A DNA stretch of 64,000 bases. Origin: Hymenolepis diminuta. Taxonomy: Eukaryota > Platyhelminthes > Cestoda > Cyclophyllidea > Hymenolepididae. Below are positions 51,401 through 63,419 of the stretch, piece after piece (position 1 is the first letter of the stretch; every line of letters begins with the position of its first letter). The notes under the pieces are model-generated. The model worked only from the letters and a program-made list of their open reading frames with translations. It had not been told where the DNA came from and searched no databases. Both the position numbers and the translations under genes were made by a program. The stretch is from assembly GCA_900708905.1 (NCBI GenBank), contig CAADRB010000024.1, positions 614,333 to 678,332 on the forward strand, written 5' to 3'.

Positions 51401-54400
51401 GTGATGGAAATAATTTAACATTCACATACAGGAAAATATACACACATTTAAAACAATTATTATAGCCTACATGCCTGAAAAACACGTGGAAAAGCAACAC
51501 CTACGACACAAAAGAAAATATTTTTACTTCCTCGTCAATTAAATTTATTTTATGACTCAAAAAAAAAAATTCCCGCAGCAAAGATTTAATCGAGCAAATT
51601 GGGAATTTCATGACATCCTCATTCTGGTCGGATTAATATTAGGAAAAGTAGACATTTGGCTACTTAGTGGGTAATTCTAAATTTGGTAACATTGACAACA
51701 CTCCCATTAAAACATCTGTTAGACAATTTTCGCGAAATTTAACCTCATTTGGCGAGTGTATGCGTTGACTCATTTAAACAAACATATCCCTCAATATAGT
51801 AAATTAAATATTCTAGGAATACCTCTGTGAAATACAGAGTGGTGACAAATTCCCGAGTGTCATTAGTAATATTTTCATAACCTCAATTAGTTGCAATTCC
51901 TACCACTGAGACATCAAATTAGCTTAACTATTTCCTACTGTATGAAGCTGGGACTCAGGAAATTACAGTTTACGCCTTAGTAAGAAAAAAAGATCAGAAA
52001 CAATTTTGCGAAATTTTTTCTACAAAAAGTGCATTACAAATTCTAAATTGAAATAGATTCTCTAACTCTATAAGCACATTAAAAGTGTTAAATCGGAGAT
52101 AGAGAGAAGACATTCTCTCTGGCACTTATCAAATGTTCGCATTCCTGTTGACCAGAGATAAAAAAGTGTAGTTGGCCTCTACATCACTGAATGTGAACAG
52201 ATAGGCATCGATTTTGTGACCTTTGACGTGGCAAACGTGCGCGTTTACCCCTGCACCGTCGTTCACTTTCAATTTGTGAACAGATCCGATCAAATCCTAA
52301 AAGACCGTTTAAAAACGACAATAAAATGCCCCTATCTGTTCTCTAGTCGGAGCCGATCTATTAGGGAGATTAAGAAGTAAATCCCAAACTTAAACGAACT
52401 TATTCCTTCCTTCTCAAAAAATTTAAAACTGAAGGACCCAGCTTCGCCAACCAACGACTCCATAGTCAAGATAATAGGATAGACGTCACCAGCCAATCTT
52501 ATACAGTTCCCACTTTCAAATTTCTTTTACAATCAAACAACCTTCAAAACATCTTTAAATACCTTAAGCAAAGAAGAGATTAAGGACGAAGGGACACTGT
52601 TGAAGAAAATTTCCCACTTTTCAGGATTGAAATCATTAAATTTCATTTTTTTTCCCCTACCACTGAAAGTGATAGTGAAAACTGTACTTCTTCCCGACTA
52701 AATCGTATCATTTGTTTACGAAATTTACCAGATAAATACCAGGCCATTGTTAATTAATTCAGTTGAAGAAAATGTCTTAACTTTAACGATTTCCGAAACG
52801 GAAAGAGGGAATTGGAAATTAGGCCGTTAGGGAGAGAGAATGAATGTACCACGCTGTCAGTTTTCCCCTAACCAATCAACTTGCAGCAAACTGGGCCACA
52901 TACGAACCATATGTGCAAAATGCCCCTATTTCGAACAGCCCAATTCTGTGGCTTGGGGAAAACAAAAACAACACACCGAAAACCATAACTTACTTCTTTT
53001 CTAGCGTTTCCACATACTCCTTCTTCTTTCGACGACTTTCCTGTGCACTAATCTTGTTCTTGATCTTTCGACGAATCTTCTTGAGATTGCGTTCATCTTG
53101 CTTTGAAAGGGGAAGTCTAGTTGGGATGCTATAGCCTTCTGCTATAAGTGTTCGTTTTTCCTCTTCTGTCAGCACAAGAATTCCAGTCTAAAAGATGTGA
53201 AGTAGCAATAAAAATTAATATTTAGGGAGGTGGGGAGACAAACTATCTATAGAACACAAGCAATTGTTCCAAACCGATAATTTAAGGCTTTTATCAAAGA
53301 AGCGATTAGAGAAAGGTATAAGTTTCACGTTGGAATTAAGCGATTTTGTTTCTTATTAATTTGATTTTCCTTTACCTCAACATCATCGTGAATTAAGTTT
53401 GAGATAACCATTAGGTACATACATAAGATCGGTGTAATACATCAAGATTCATTTCAAAGAAGCAAAGCGAACAAGAGATGGGAAGTTAAAAAACCAAATT
53501 CCACAGAGAGGAGTTTGCAAAATTTCTGAAAATTTTGGGATAGTTAAGAGTAATATGCCATAGGAACTTAATGTGAAAATCTTAAATCAATCACAGTGTA
53601 TTCTACAAAGTTTTAAAGATATTTGGTAAGAATCAGAAGTTTCTTTCAATTACTAAAAATGTTCTAATGGGACTCGAACGCATATCCTCAAAATGATTTG
53701 CATGGTAAGTAAAATGCATATAATTAGAGAGGGATTTACGATGTAGTGTAACTAAGGTTATCGGTCGAAAATTTCACATTAGGTCATGATGGGCTGCAAG
53801 CTACCCAAGGTCAGGATATGGTCAAAAAGAAGCACTTCTATTTAAAGCAAGAAAATCCCCTCTTACAATTCTCATATCCGATAAAAAATACTGTGCCACA
53901 AAGCGTGTTCGAACAAGACACTGTGCCACAATCTCAACAGATTTATTACCTGTTATCTATACCATTACTTTAGTCTAGACATCTGTTGTCATGTGTATTA
54001 AGTGTGGATCTTCATCTAAAAGAATGAAAATACTGCCCCTATTTATTTCTGATTAAGTGATAAATGGAATAATTTTCTATGTGCGGTAATAAATTTATGA
54101 CATGTGGTAGTAAAAGAGACGGTCATAATCTTAACGACGATGATACTAGAGTCGCGCGCGTTCAGTAAGTGCGGCCGTTGGAGTGTGCTAAGCGCGCGCA
54201 CTGAAAAAATCGATACTAGCAAGCGGTAGCCACGCGCCACTTGCCGCTTACGCATCGCGGCCTAACTTCCCCTTCCACCACACTTCATCTCACCCCCATG
54301 CGCACATACTGAACATCAACCTCCCCAACCCCCCACTCCATTCACCTCGTACAGCACATCTTGGCCTTAGTGCAAGAGAAAAAGAACCGGCTAGGTAAAA

Positions 54401-56675
54401 GACATCCGCGAATGGATACACCTGTTTACATGCACCTAGTGATAGTTTCTTTGAGGTCATGGACTGATGCAATTTATCACTTCTTCACGATCTAAGGTGA
54501 ACCTCAGTCCGGGCAAAACGCATAACAAACTAATGATTATCTGATTCAAGTTAGTGCCTTATTTGACTATAACCCTATTAAATTAATTATTACAGTTAGG
54601 ACAAAAAGATGCAAAGTTACCACAATATGATCTTTGTGTTTTAGAACGGAGCCTATTCAAAATGGAACTTGTTCTAAATGCTGAGATTTAAGCGTCCAAT
54701 TCTGACGTATATTTCCATTCATAATGTATTCCACATAATACCAAATATATTTGACCAAATTTAGAAGGGTGGATAGCATTACCTTATCAATCTTATCACC
54801 GCCCAGTTGAGTTAAACTAAACTTATCTTCAGATTTGCGGATATAGAAATTCGAAACCAAGATCGAGAAGTGCTTTCCAAAGCTCTTGATGGGATCTGCG
54901 AAAGTTCATTCAAATCATAGAATTTGTACTCATAGGTTATGAAGCTATATCATCAAACATGATAACCGATAAAAAACCTTCGATGAGGGCCTAAAATAGC
55001 ATTCATTTCTAATCAAACAATATGCAATTACGTATGTGAACCTGATTGTCATATTAAAGTATGTCTGAACTTATACGGACTGAGAATTTATTTGATTAAC
55101 GGCCCCATTCTGAAAGAGTATCACGACCACTGAAAGCTGAATTTTCGGCCGATATAATATTTTTTCCGCCGAAATAAATGAATCAAGGGTTTACTTTATT
55201 TTTTTTACTCAATAGTTCTAAACATTAAGCCCAAACAAAACCTAACACCCTCAAATATTTTAAGCCATGAAGATCTCCAAAAAGAGAGGCAAATAATTAC
55301 TCGGATATAAGAGATGCTTTCTGAAACTCTCTTTACCCTCCAATACATGCAGCAATGTTATCTGTATATCCCCTTATTTTATAACGAAATTTAACTGATT
55401 TAGTAGACTTAATAATGAAGGCAATCATATTGAAAAGACTTACAGAGCTCTGGAGCACCGATTGTTGACGATAAGCGGGAGTAGAATTCCCCGTTGCATA
55501 CCCACTGCTATATTCTCCATTGAAATCTGCCCCATAGTTATTGTCATCGTTCTGACGATTGACGTAAGATTGGTTATTATATCGATTATTTGCTGTATAA
55601 ACACCACCATTAGCTGGCGTTAGTCGAATGGTTGAAGTGGTAGTGACCGAAGTACCATTGCGCGTGCTGAAAACGGAGAATCGGCCGCGAGGTTCAATAG
55701 CTTCTATCGGTGACTCAGCTCCGATATCAGTATCCGAACCTATTTGAGAACCTGGAGGAGTTACTGTATAAGCTCCCGTTTGCCTTTGATGGGTATTTAG
55801 AGGCTTGATACGGATATATTCATTACTATCCGTTCGAAAAATTGACTGATTTGAAGTTGAATGTGCTAAATGATAAAAGAAGCACATAATTAACTGATTC
55901 CAAGAAGGAAGGATCGAGATATGTATAAATAACTAACAGTTTAGAGGTTTGATGCGTGATTGTTGATTAACAACTTGACGATTGCAGGGCTTTTCTGTTT
56001 GTAGAATAAGTGTTTGTCCCTTTTGGAAGACATAATGGACACGATTAACGGCATTGGGGTTCGGTTCACATGGAACAATAGGAGGAGAAAAGTCATAAGC
56101 CCTCTTCTTAGCCATAGGCACCTCCTCATGAAGAATGTCCTCAAATTTACAACGCTTAAGTTGTTGATTTTTATTATTTGAGGTAAGGTGAGGTGAGCTG
56201 CTGCAGAAATCGTGATTAGATGGAGTTGAACAATTGCTCTCAATTTCTGGTGTTAGATGGATTGTCTCTGGAGAAGCGTCAGTGGAGACAGTGTGATTAT
56301 AATCGTCTTGATCAGGGAATATTTCTACTTTTGGCGGATTATTAGATGATGGATTGAAGTGTTCTTCAGAGTTATTAACTTCAACCTCATCCCCAACTAT
56401 CAGCTCATTGCCTAAACCTAGAAAATATTAATGTAAACAGAACTACGAACCGAATATGTCAACATCGATGGGTTCGGGCTTGGTAACTGGTTTGGACGTA
56501 ATGTCCGTTAGAAGTGCATCGTCAATATCCTCTGCAGATATGTTACCAAATATGTCTGAACACCACGGCTGATCAATATCCAGTGAATTCTAAAACATTA
56601 GACTTAATTAATGTATCATACAAGAGCTTCATCGTCTAAACCCGGAAATATATCAGCAAGTTCAAGCACATCCAT
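48403..56675 (-). CDS. CREB3L: CREB3L1/2-type (OASIS/CrebA) ER-membrane bZIP transcription factor, 7 exons
   Basis: Exons 56675-56622, 56589-56451, 56417-55938, 55865-55444, 53187-52994, 49099-48694 and 48615-48403 join to 635 residues with all phases consistent. The acidic N-terminus starts [18 protein letters not shown] and resembles a CREB3 activation region; residues 65-365 are low-complexity (Ser, Thr, Asn, Pro). The pre-bZIP block [16 protein letters not shown] (368-383) is followed by the basic region [15 protein letters not shown] (409-423) and a leucine zipper to about 466. A membrane helix [16 protein letters not shown] spans 513-528, with about 107 luminal residues after it. Family members are released from the ER membrane by S1P/S2P cleavage and activate secretory-pathway genes. 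No RxxL-type S1P site is seen close to the helix. Introns 1 and 2 are only 32 and 33 nt; the last intron (78 nt) is stop-free and in frame. Confidence 0.95.
49100..52993 (-). other. CREB3L intron 5 (3.9 kb)
   Basis: Splits the codon at the bZIP junction (EKK to VESYAQEN). AT-rich with no recognised element; a short perfect hairpin GTCGAAAA..TTTTCGAC lies at about 51002-51025. Open frames inside lack family resemblance. Confidence 0.65.
53188..55443 (-). other. CREB3L intron 4 (2.3 kb)
   Basis: Lies between the N-terminal region and the bZIP exon. It contains a G+C-rich patch with GCGCGCG repeats at about 54150-54260 and a possible phase-0 cassette exon (54884-54783). Confidence 0.65.
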
Positions 56676-58490
56676 CTTACTACAAGCTTATTGAAAGAGG
56701 ATTCAATTTAAGAGTGGTTACTGACCCATGAAATTAGATCATTAAAAGTACCAATCTAAAAATAACTTCGGTAGAAAAGTCAATACATGGAATCCAATAA
56801 ATGCTGTTTTATAAGTATTATTTTTATCTATAACTTACAACGATTGTGAACACTGCTTTGTTGATGTAAATATGAAAATTTATTTTGTGTACATTGGAAA
56901 TTATTTTTGGATGAGTATTTTATTATTAGACCTTATTGAGTCACTATAATTTTTCTGATTTGGATGTTCATTTTTATCTTTAGCTTAGATTAAAGAAATC
57001 ACTTGACATCTTTACATCTTAAAATGCTTGTATATTTGTTTATGCAATTAAATTGTCAACGTTATCTTAAAACGAAATTTCATTTTTCAACGCTAAAACC
57101 AAGTCTTAATTAAGCAATTGGAAAGAAGTGGCAGCCAAGCAAGATCAGTGAACCCATTGTTAATTATAAGTGCATTTAATCTGCGCTTAAAATGTAATGA
57201 ACTCCAGCCAACTCGGCTTTGTTAGGATCATCCAAGGTTACCCTGCTTTCTATGTCGGTGAAGAAAAATAATTATATTGGAGTAGTAATATCGACTACTC
57301 TCATCAACCAACTAGTTAAAATGCATCGAAACAAAAAATTAGTTAGTAATCCAATGGATATTTAATGAGATTTTTAATCTTGATACACGAAACAATAAAC
57401 TATCAATTAAAAATTTATACGACCTACAAATTGAAGCCCAACCAAGAGAAGACAAATACAGATTCTTGTTGTCATATAGAAAACTTATTAGAATTCGATT
57501 CGAAATATCGACAGAAATCGTAATTCATATTGATGGCATTCATATAAAACTGCCTCCCGTATTTCCTTTTACATGTATAATTCGATTATAAAGTTACGAT
57601 ATCGTGTTTGTATTTCTACAATTTATTTATGCCTGATAAGATCAGTTAAACTAAATGAGTCCAAAAAAGATATTCGTAAGCTACCAAGAAACTTCTTCGA
57701 AAATATTCGAAACCCAAATATATAAAAATTGTGATTAAAGGGAATACAACCTATAAAATTTAATTATTCATTCTATAGATAGCAGATAGAAAACCAACAC
57801 CAGGCGACTAGAAATGATAGATCGGCGACTACGATATCCACAGACTGACCAGCTGTATGGGTCTGTCTTTACACATCGATACCCAATGAAATGTCAGTCA
57901 ATACGCCGAGACAACTACGACTAGATATGACTGACGTCTAAAGAAGAAATGTTTTGTAAATAAACATAATTTATTTAATAATAATCTGGGGGTGGTATCC
58001 CACCGCCAACGTACTGATCTGGTGACATGAGTAACTTGAGTTATCTTATATCTGCAGAGACGTCCAGAGTTTTGGATTTTTAAATAATGTATTAATTCAT
58101 AATAAGAGTTACACAACTATTTCGCACAATATATATGGAGATATAGCGGTTGTATAAAATTAACATACTATTTTAATATATTGTATTGTCCTATAGGAAA
58201 GGAAAGTTAGATTAAAGTTCACCCAAATTGCAGGAAAATTATCGTTAAGTGTTAATTTTTAATCATGCAATCATATGGTAGAATTTACAACCATATGTGA
58301 AAAGGAATTTTTGACATGAATGACAGTTAAAAAATCAAATTTATAAATATAAATAAATCTTTTGTGGCAATTAACTTACTTTTAATGCATATTATGGTCA
58401 CATTCACTAAACAGGTTCCATTTTCTATGACTTTTGTTTTAACAGTCGAACTGTGTATTTGTATAGCTTTCGACCGCTTAGGTGCCGAAA
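56676..58490. other. Divergent intergenic region between CREB3L and TTC14
   Basis: The two genes point away from each other, so both promoters should lie here. It also holds the candidate secreted peptide (57475-57176) and a 17-codon minus-strand frame ending at 57975 whose stop overlaps AATAAA. A likely 5' exon of TTC14 ends at 58492, preceded by a pyrimidine tract and AACAG at 58441-58445. Confidence 0.55.
57176..57475 (-). CDS. Candidate secreted peptide precursor (41 aa), 2 exons
   Basis: Exon 57475-57424 encodes MTTRICICLLLVGLQFV, which has a basic start and a hydrophobic core like a signal peptide. It ends in phase 1 at a GT. The acceptor at 57250 follows a pyrimidine tract (TTATTTTTCTTCACCGACATAG), and exon 57249-57176 continues the frame as SRVTLDDPNKAELAGVHYIL to a stop. 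An alternative donor three bases downstream keeps the frame. No dibasic cleavage or amidation site is visible, so a neuropeptide role is not supported. The region also has an open frame on the other strand (ATG at 57207). Small size and lack of any recognised relative make this a hypothesis. Confidence 0.3.
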
Positions 58491-61400
58491 ATGTGAGTTG
58501 TGCTGCTTTTTAAACAGATTTGATTTGGTGTTTCTTGTTTATTTTGTTTAGAAATTTAATAATTTCTTAGGTTTACAGGTTGAGAATGGATAAAAGCGAT
58601 ATAACCACATTCATTTTAATGGTACACGTTGATCATGAGCACAAAAGTGCGTAGTAATCTCTTGCACCACACATTTGTGTCCAAAGACAGGAATTCCTGT
58701 TTCATTTGTATTAAATATTTTGTATATTTGGTGACAAAAGCGTCACACATTCCGTTCCATAACGAAAGGTAAATGAGCTTATCAAGCAATCATTCTATTA
58801 GAAAGGGGGTTTGTGGTATTTCACAAAGTGCGATAAACTGAGATGCACACACTTATAAATGATATTGTGATAAAAAAGAGAAAGATGTTAAAAAGCGTGT
58901 GTATTCGACTCTAAAGCGAAGTTTGGTGCGTTGTTCTTATTTCACTTATTTTAGGGCTAGTTTTGGTACCAAATTTGAGTACTTGCTCTCATCGAGAGCG
59001 GAAATAATCAGTCGAATGCATAGACCACCTCCTGCTGAAGGGAACAATCTTGAGGAACTCTTAGGAGAAGAACCAGTTCCTGCGATACCTGTTCCGAAAC
59101 CTAATAATCCCGTTTGGGCTGATGAAGACGCTGCAGCATTCTGTGCATTAACGCCACCTCTTGAAACCTTTATGGTGGTACCAGATGATACGCGGAAAGA
59201 GCAGTTTTATCGTGTAAGTTCCAATCTACAGCCTGTTTTTTTAGCCAAATTGTTTAATCTAAAATCTTGATTCCTGCTTCGTTAGACGGCTCAACAAGAT
59301 GACATGCTAATCGGATCAGTAACTGCTATACAAGACTCAGGTCTTGTTATAACTATACTCGCTTATGATCAGGGACCTCGTAGAGATTTTGACGGACTCA
59401 GAATAACAGTAAGTGGTCTTAAAGAGTTCCGCAATCATTTTCCGATTGGATATAGGTATGATATTTTGATTATAACAGTATCAGTAAAGCGCATCATTAG
59501 ATTTTAATATTCGAAATTATTCTTTTCACGGTAATTTTCCTATTTAAATCGTTCTTGGAACCTTGGGAATGTGCTCTAACTCATTTTAATTGATTAACTT
59601 ATGATTGAATAGTTAATATTCTCTTTGCTTATAGTTCATTTATTTTATAGGATAACGTTAGTTTTTTCTACAAATTTAGTTTTTACACTGAATTACATTA
59701 ATAGCAGTCTATTCTTTGACTATATCTACTCGTACATCTTAAAGTAGAATCTTAGCGGGGATGCTGATTTGCACTGACCTTTAAGTGTATTTCTTGAAGG
59801 TAAGTCTAACCCCCTGTTTCCATAATTATATAATCTCCTCGTTTTCTCTATTTTTGGTCTGTCGAGATTGTCTCTTAGTTTGGTGGATTCTAGTTATGTA
59901 AGTTTAGGTAAAGCTGTTGTTTATCATTCGTGTTTCCAAATATTGATGAAAAACTATTTGGTTTACGGAGATGGTTGTCGTTTTTGTATACTTTTAAGCT
60001 TAGGTAATTTCGATTTTCAATGTAATGTAATATGAAATGTTCGATCACGCATCTTTCGTGTTGGGCTCTTTTCATCCTTATTTGTTCTACAAAGAATTAT
60101 TCTAATTCCAACTAGAAATTCTAGGTATGTTAGTGGGTGGTCAAACAACTTACGCTTTTCTATAATTACAGGGCTTTTGTCCAATTCGTCAGCTACCGAG
60201 GTTCGCGACACATGGGAACCCTCTTGATGCCTTTCAAATTGGAGATAAAGTCAGAGGTATTTCTTATTTTCAAATAATCTCATTCAAAATGCACCAATTT
60301 AGTGACAGTCTTTTTCTCTCAAAGCCTTTATTTTGGACGTTCATCACTCCGGTAGGCTGATTCTAAGCATGAATGACAAGGCACTCAACATTAATCTCTA
60401 TGGAAACATTCAGCTGGTAAACTAATCTTTTTAATAACTCCTCATAATCAGAAGAATTGAAATAGTAATTTTTTATTTGATCTTCTTTACTAGGGCATTA
60501 TTTCAGATGATGACTTGCCCCTTCATTACAGAAAGCTGCAGAACCTTGACGGCAAGTCATTTGAGGCTTGCTTGCTAGGAAATCCACAGTTTAAAAATCC
60601 TGATGGTCTGAGGGTTCTCTGTGCAAGATTCGGCATTCCTAGATCATCTGCTTGCAGCCTACTGTTCTCGAATGCAAAGCAAGTTGAAAGATTCTATATT
60701 GCTTACGTTAAACACAATCAAGTGCACATGTTAGGTTAAATATTAGCTTGAAGGGATAATTGGCTAATGACAATGAACTGTACACATTAATTAAATGGTC
60801 TACTTAATCCATTATTCGAGCGGTTTTAATCAACATACATCTTGTGTTTTGTAGAATTAATCTTCCCAAACAGGAGATGGCTTGTGAATTACGACGTGTC
60901 CAACTCTACAACATGTCCATGAGGCATGTTGCACAAGGCGTCAAGTACTTTAAAGACAATCACAACACTGAGGCACTGCAATGCTACAACTTCGCCATAG
61001 AGGTTGAATCCACCAATGCTGATGCCTTTGTGGCTCGTGGTGCTTTGTAAGTTCTCAATAATTAGTCGCTCATCAACTAATTATGTATTCAGGTACGCCT
61101 CAATTGGTAGTTATGCAAAGGCAATAGACGACTTGGAAAAGAGCCTCTCACTACAGCCAAATCATGCTAATGCGAAGAATTACCTTGGCCAGACATTGTT
61201 GGCTTATGCCATTGAGTAAGTCCTTTATTATCATTGGTTATTCATTAGCATACAAGAAATTTGCCTAGAAATATAACTCTTGCTCAATATTTAGTTCAAA
61301 TTTGAAATCGTTTGTTGATTTGTTCATTTAGCTCTTGGAAAGTGGACTAGGAAAGGTGTTTTTTAATTTTGCGGATGCATTGAAGAGGACACTAATTCGT

Positions 61401-63419
61401 TGCATTCTTTTCTGCAAACATTCACATGCACTTTCCTAATAGTTACTGATTGACTAATCCTATTTAAGACCGTGATTTGTGGTTATTTTTTCTCATTTAT
61501 GCCTATGTGTTCAGTAGTTAAACTAGATAAATGATGAATGGAAGTTTGAGAAAATGCCTAAATTTTTTTCCCGATATCAAGTACTTGTCAAGATAAGCCG
61601 TTAGAACTTTCTGCAACATTGAGCAAGGTGCAATAAACATCACTTTCGTAAAATTTAGAGCATCACAGTAGACATATAATAACTAGAGTTTTTCTTATGC
61701 AATTTGCAAAATTACATTTCACATCTCTTGCACAATTGAAGTAAGAGAATCTGGTAGTTAATCGGAATTCCCCAAACGACTTCATTTTTCTGATTTGTCT
61801 CAGGCATATCTAGCCCTAATTGGTTTGTGGAAGCTCTCAAAACAACTAGATGGTTACTTTCCAGACATGGTCTTCAATTTTGTCGATTGGTCATGGGATT
61901 TCCTAAAGGAATTTCCTGAGATTGTTTCTTTCGGCAGTGTTTAAAAGGGCCCCAACAGGGTTGTTTTGTAATATGGTACAAAGGCTGTAATAGATCGCAA
62001 CACTGATCATTTCTACCTTTCGGTCAAATGCATTTCATTGTCTTCATTCTACAATATTTTTAAACCTACTAGAATAACTTCAACCGATCCTACCAGAGCT
62101 GAAGCAATGCTTCAAAGAGCCCTAGAGTTGGATCCAAGTAACATTGAAGCTCGAGAAACTCTAAGGCAACTTCTAAACGGAGCAGCTAGCTCTCATCATA
62201 GTCGCGACGTCAGCATGGTATGTTTCTTTTACAATTCTCTTAACTATTACGTTGAATCGAGCATTGACGCTGTTTTTCGCTGTTCAGCGTTCTTGGTCTC
62301 GGTCACCACAGGCTAGACGTGGCAACGGGCCAATGGAAATGTCTCATCGTCGTCATGATGATAGATCTCCCGGGTCTCCATCTGACAGTGCAAAACGTGC
62401 TGGCGAGCCGAATTCAAGTATTGACAGGTCTCGGGCTGTCCTTGAACAACTTGTTAGTGAAGATCGTTCGAAACGTGGACAGCAGCAACGGAGAGGTGGG
62501 GAAGCTGGAGATGAATTTCAGTCACCACCTTGTAAGTTTGCTGCGCCTTTTAACTTTCTCAAATCACACTGCTTCATATGAACTTTCTTGCATACTTCGT
62601 TAAGTAAAAGTGAAATCGATTTTTATTTGGAGGCGAGAGTCTCGATCAGTTTTAAGCTGTATCGCGCTAATGAATCCTCCTAAATTAAGGGTAGAAGGTT
62701 ATGTATCCTTTGAGCATTAAAGCTTTTTCGGATTGTGGACTTTCTGACATTGTAATTAGCCAATGCATCCTTTAAATACGAGAACATATAGTCTGGAGAC
62801 ACGAGTCTCGATACGTTTTTGTTATATCACGCTAAATTTTCCTTCTAGATTGAATAATGAAGGTTAGAGTTTTGGTCTTGTCGGCTTTCTCCACTTCTTA
62901 GTGAAACAAGATTTTTAATTTGCCCTTGAATGACGTCTGTGCTTAAATTCTTACTACTACTTAGTTTGTGTCTCTTAATTTGAACAACATTCTGTTGATC
63001 GTGTAACCGATGACTCGAATGAGGAGGAGTGAGACACGGTCGAGTGTAAATTTGATCGCGCATTCTAAATCCTCCAATATTTACCACTCCATCAGTTCAC
63101 ATCTGTTTCCAATCTGAAGTCTTCGTGATTGGTGGAACAGCGCCTTACTGCAGTTATGTTTTAAGGACTCATTTTACTGCTTTTCTGGGTTGGTTTTTTA
63201 TATGTATCCTTCCGTATGAGCTACTTTATCTATAGAATTGTTTGTATTACTTTTTATAGTTGATGAATAAACCATTTTTCAATAACCTGTTTTCTCTTTT
63301 TAGCCCGTAGTCGCTATGGTGACGATCGTCATCGTGATGATACCAGACGTGTAGATAAGGGGGGAAGTGATTCTTTGGAGAAGAGTAATTTGGCCAAAAT
63401 CGTCATCACTCGTGATCGT
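58491..63419 (+). CDS. TTC14: TTC14 (S1 domain + TPR + RS-rich), 5' complete, 3' runs off window
   Basis: Coding exons: 58491-58492 (AT of the start codon), 58955-59213, 59286-59408, 60172-60256, 60325-60416, 60494-60721, 60874-61046, 61093-61215, 62073-62217, 62288-62531 and 63304-63419, giving 530 residues with no stop. Splicing AAAAT to GGCTAG creates ATG GCT AGT, so the start codon is interrupted by a 462-nt intron; the next in-frame ATG is 59016. Domains: TPPLETFMVVPDD, then an S1-like RNA-binding domain (about 88-170, DDMLIGSVTAIQDSGLVITI.. GDKVRAFILDVHHSGRLILS). ISDDDLPLHY follows, then TPR helices (about 280-400, AFVARGALYASIGSYAKAID and AEAMLQRALELDPSNIEARE), then an Arg/Ser-rich region (RSWSRSPQARRG; SRSRYGDDRHRDD). 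The order is that of animal TTC14. Its exact role is poorly known; RNA association is inferred from the domains. The 60721 donor (GTGCAC) is the weakest junction. Confidence 0.93.

Noticed and set aside
53640..53740. tRNA-like T-arm (minus strand TGCGTTCGAGTCCCA)
   Set aside because: No matching acceptor stem, D-arm or anticodon arm could be paired; not a tRNA gene.
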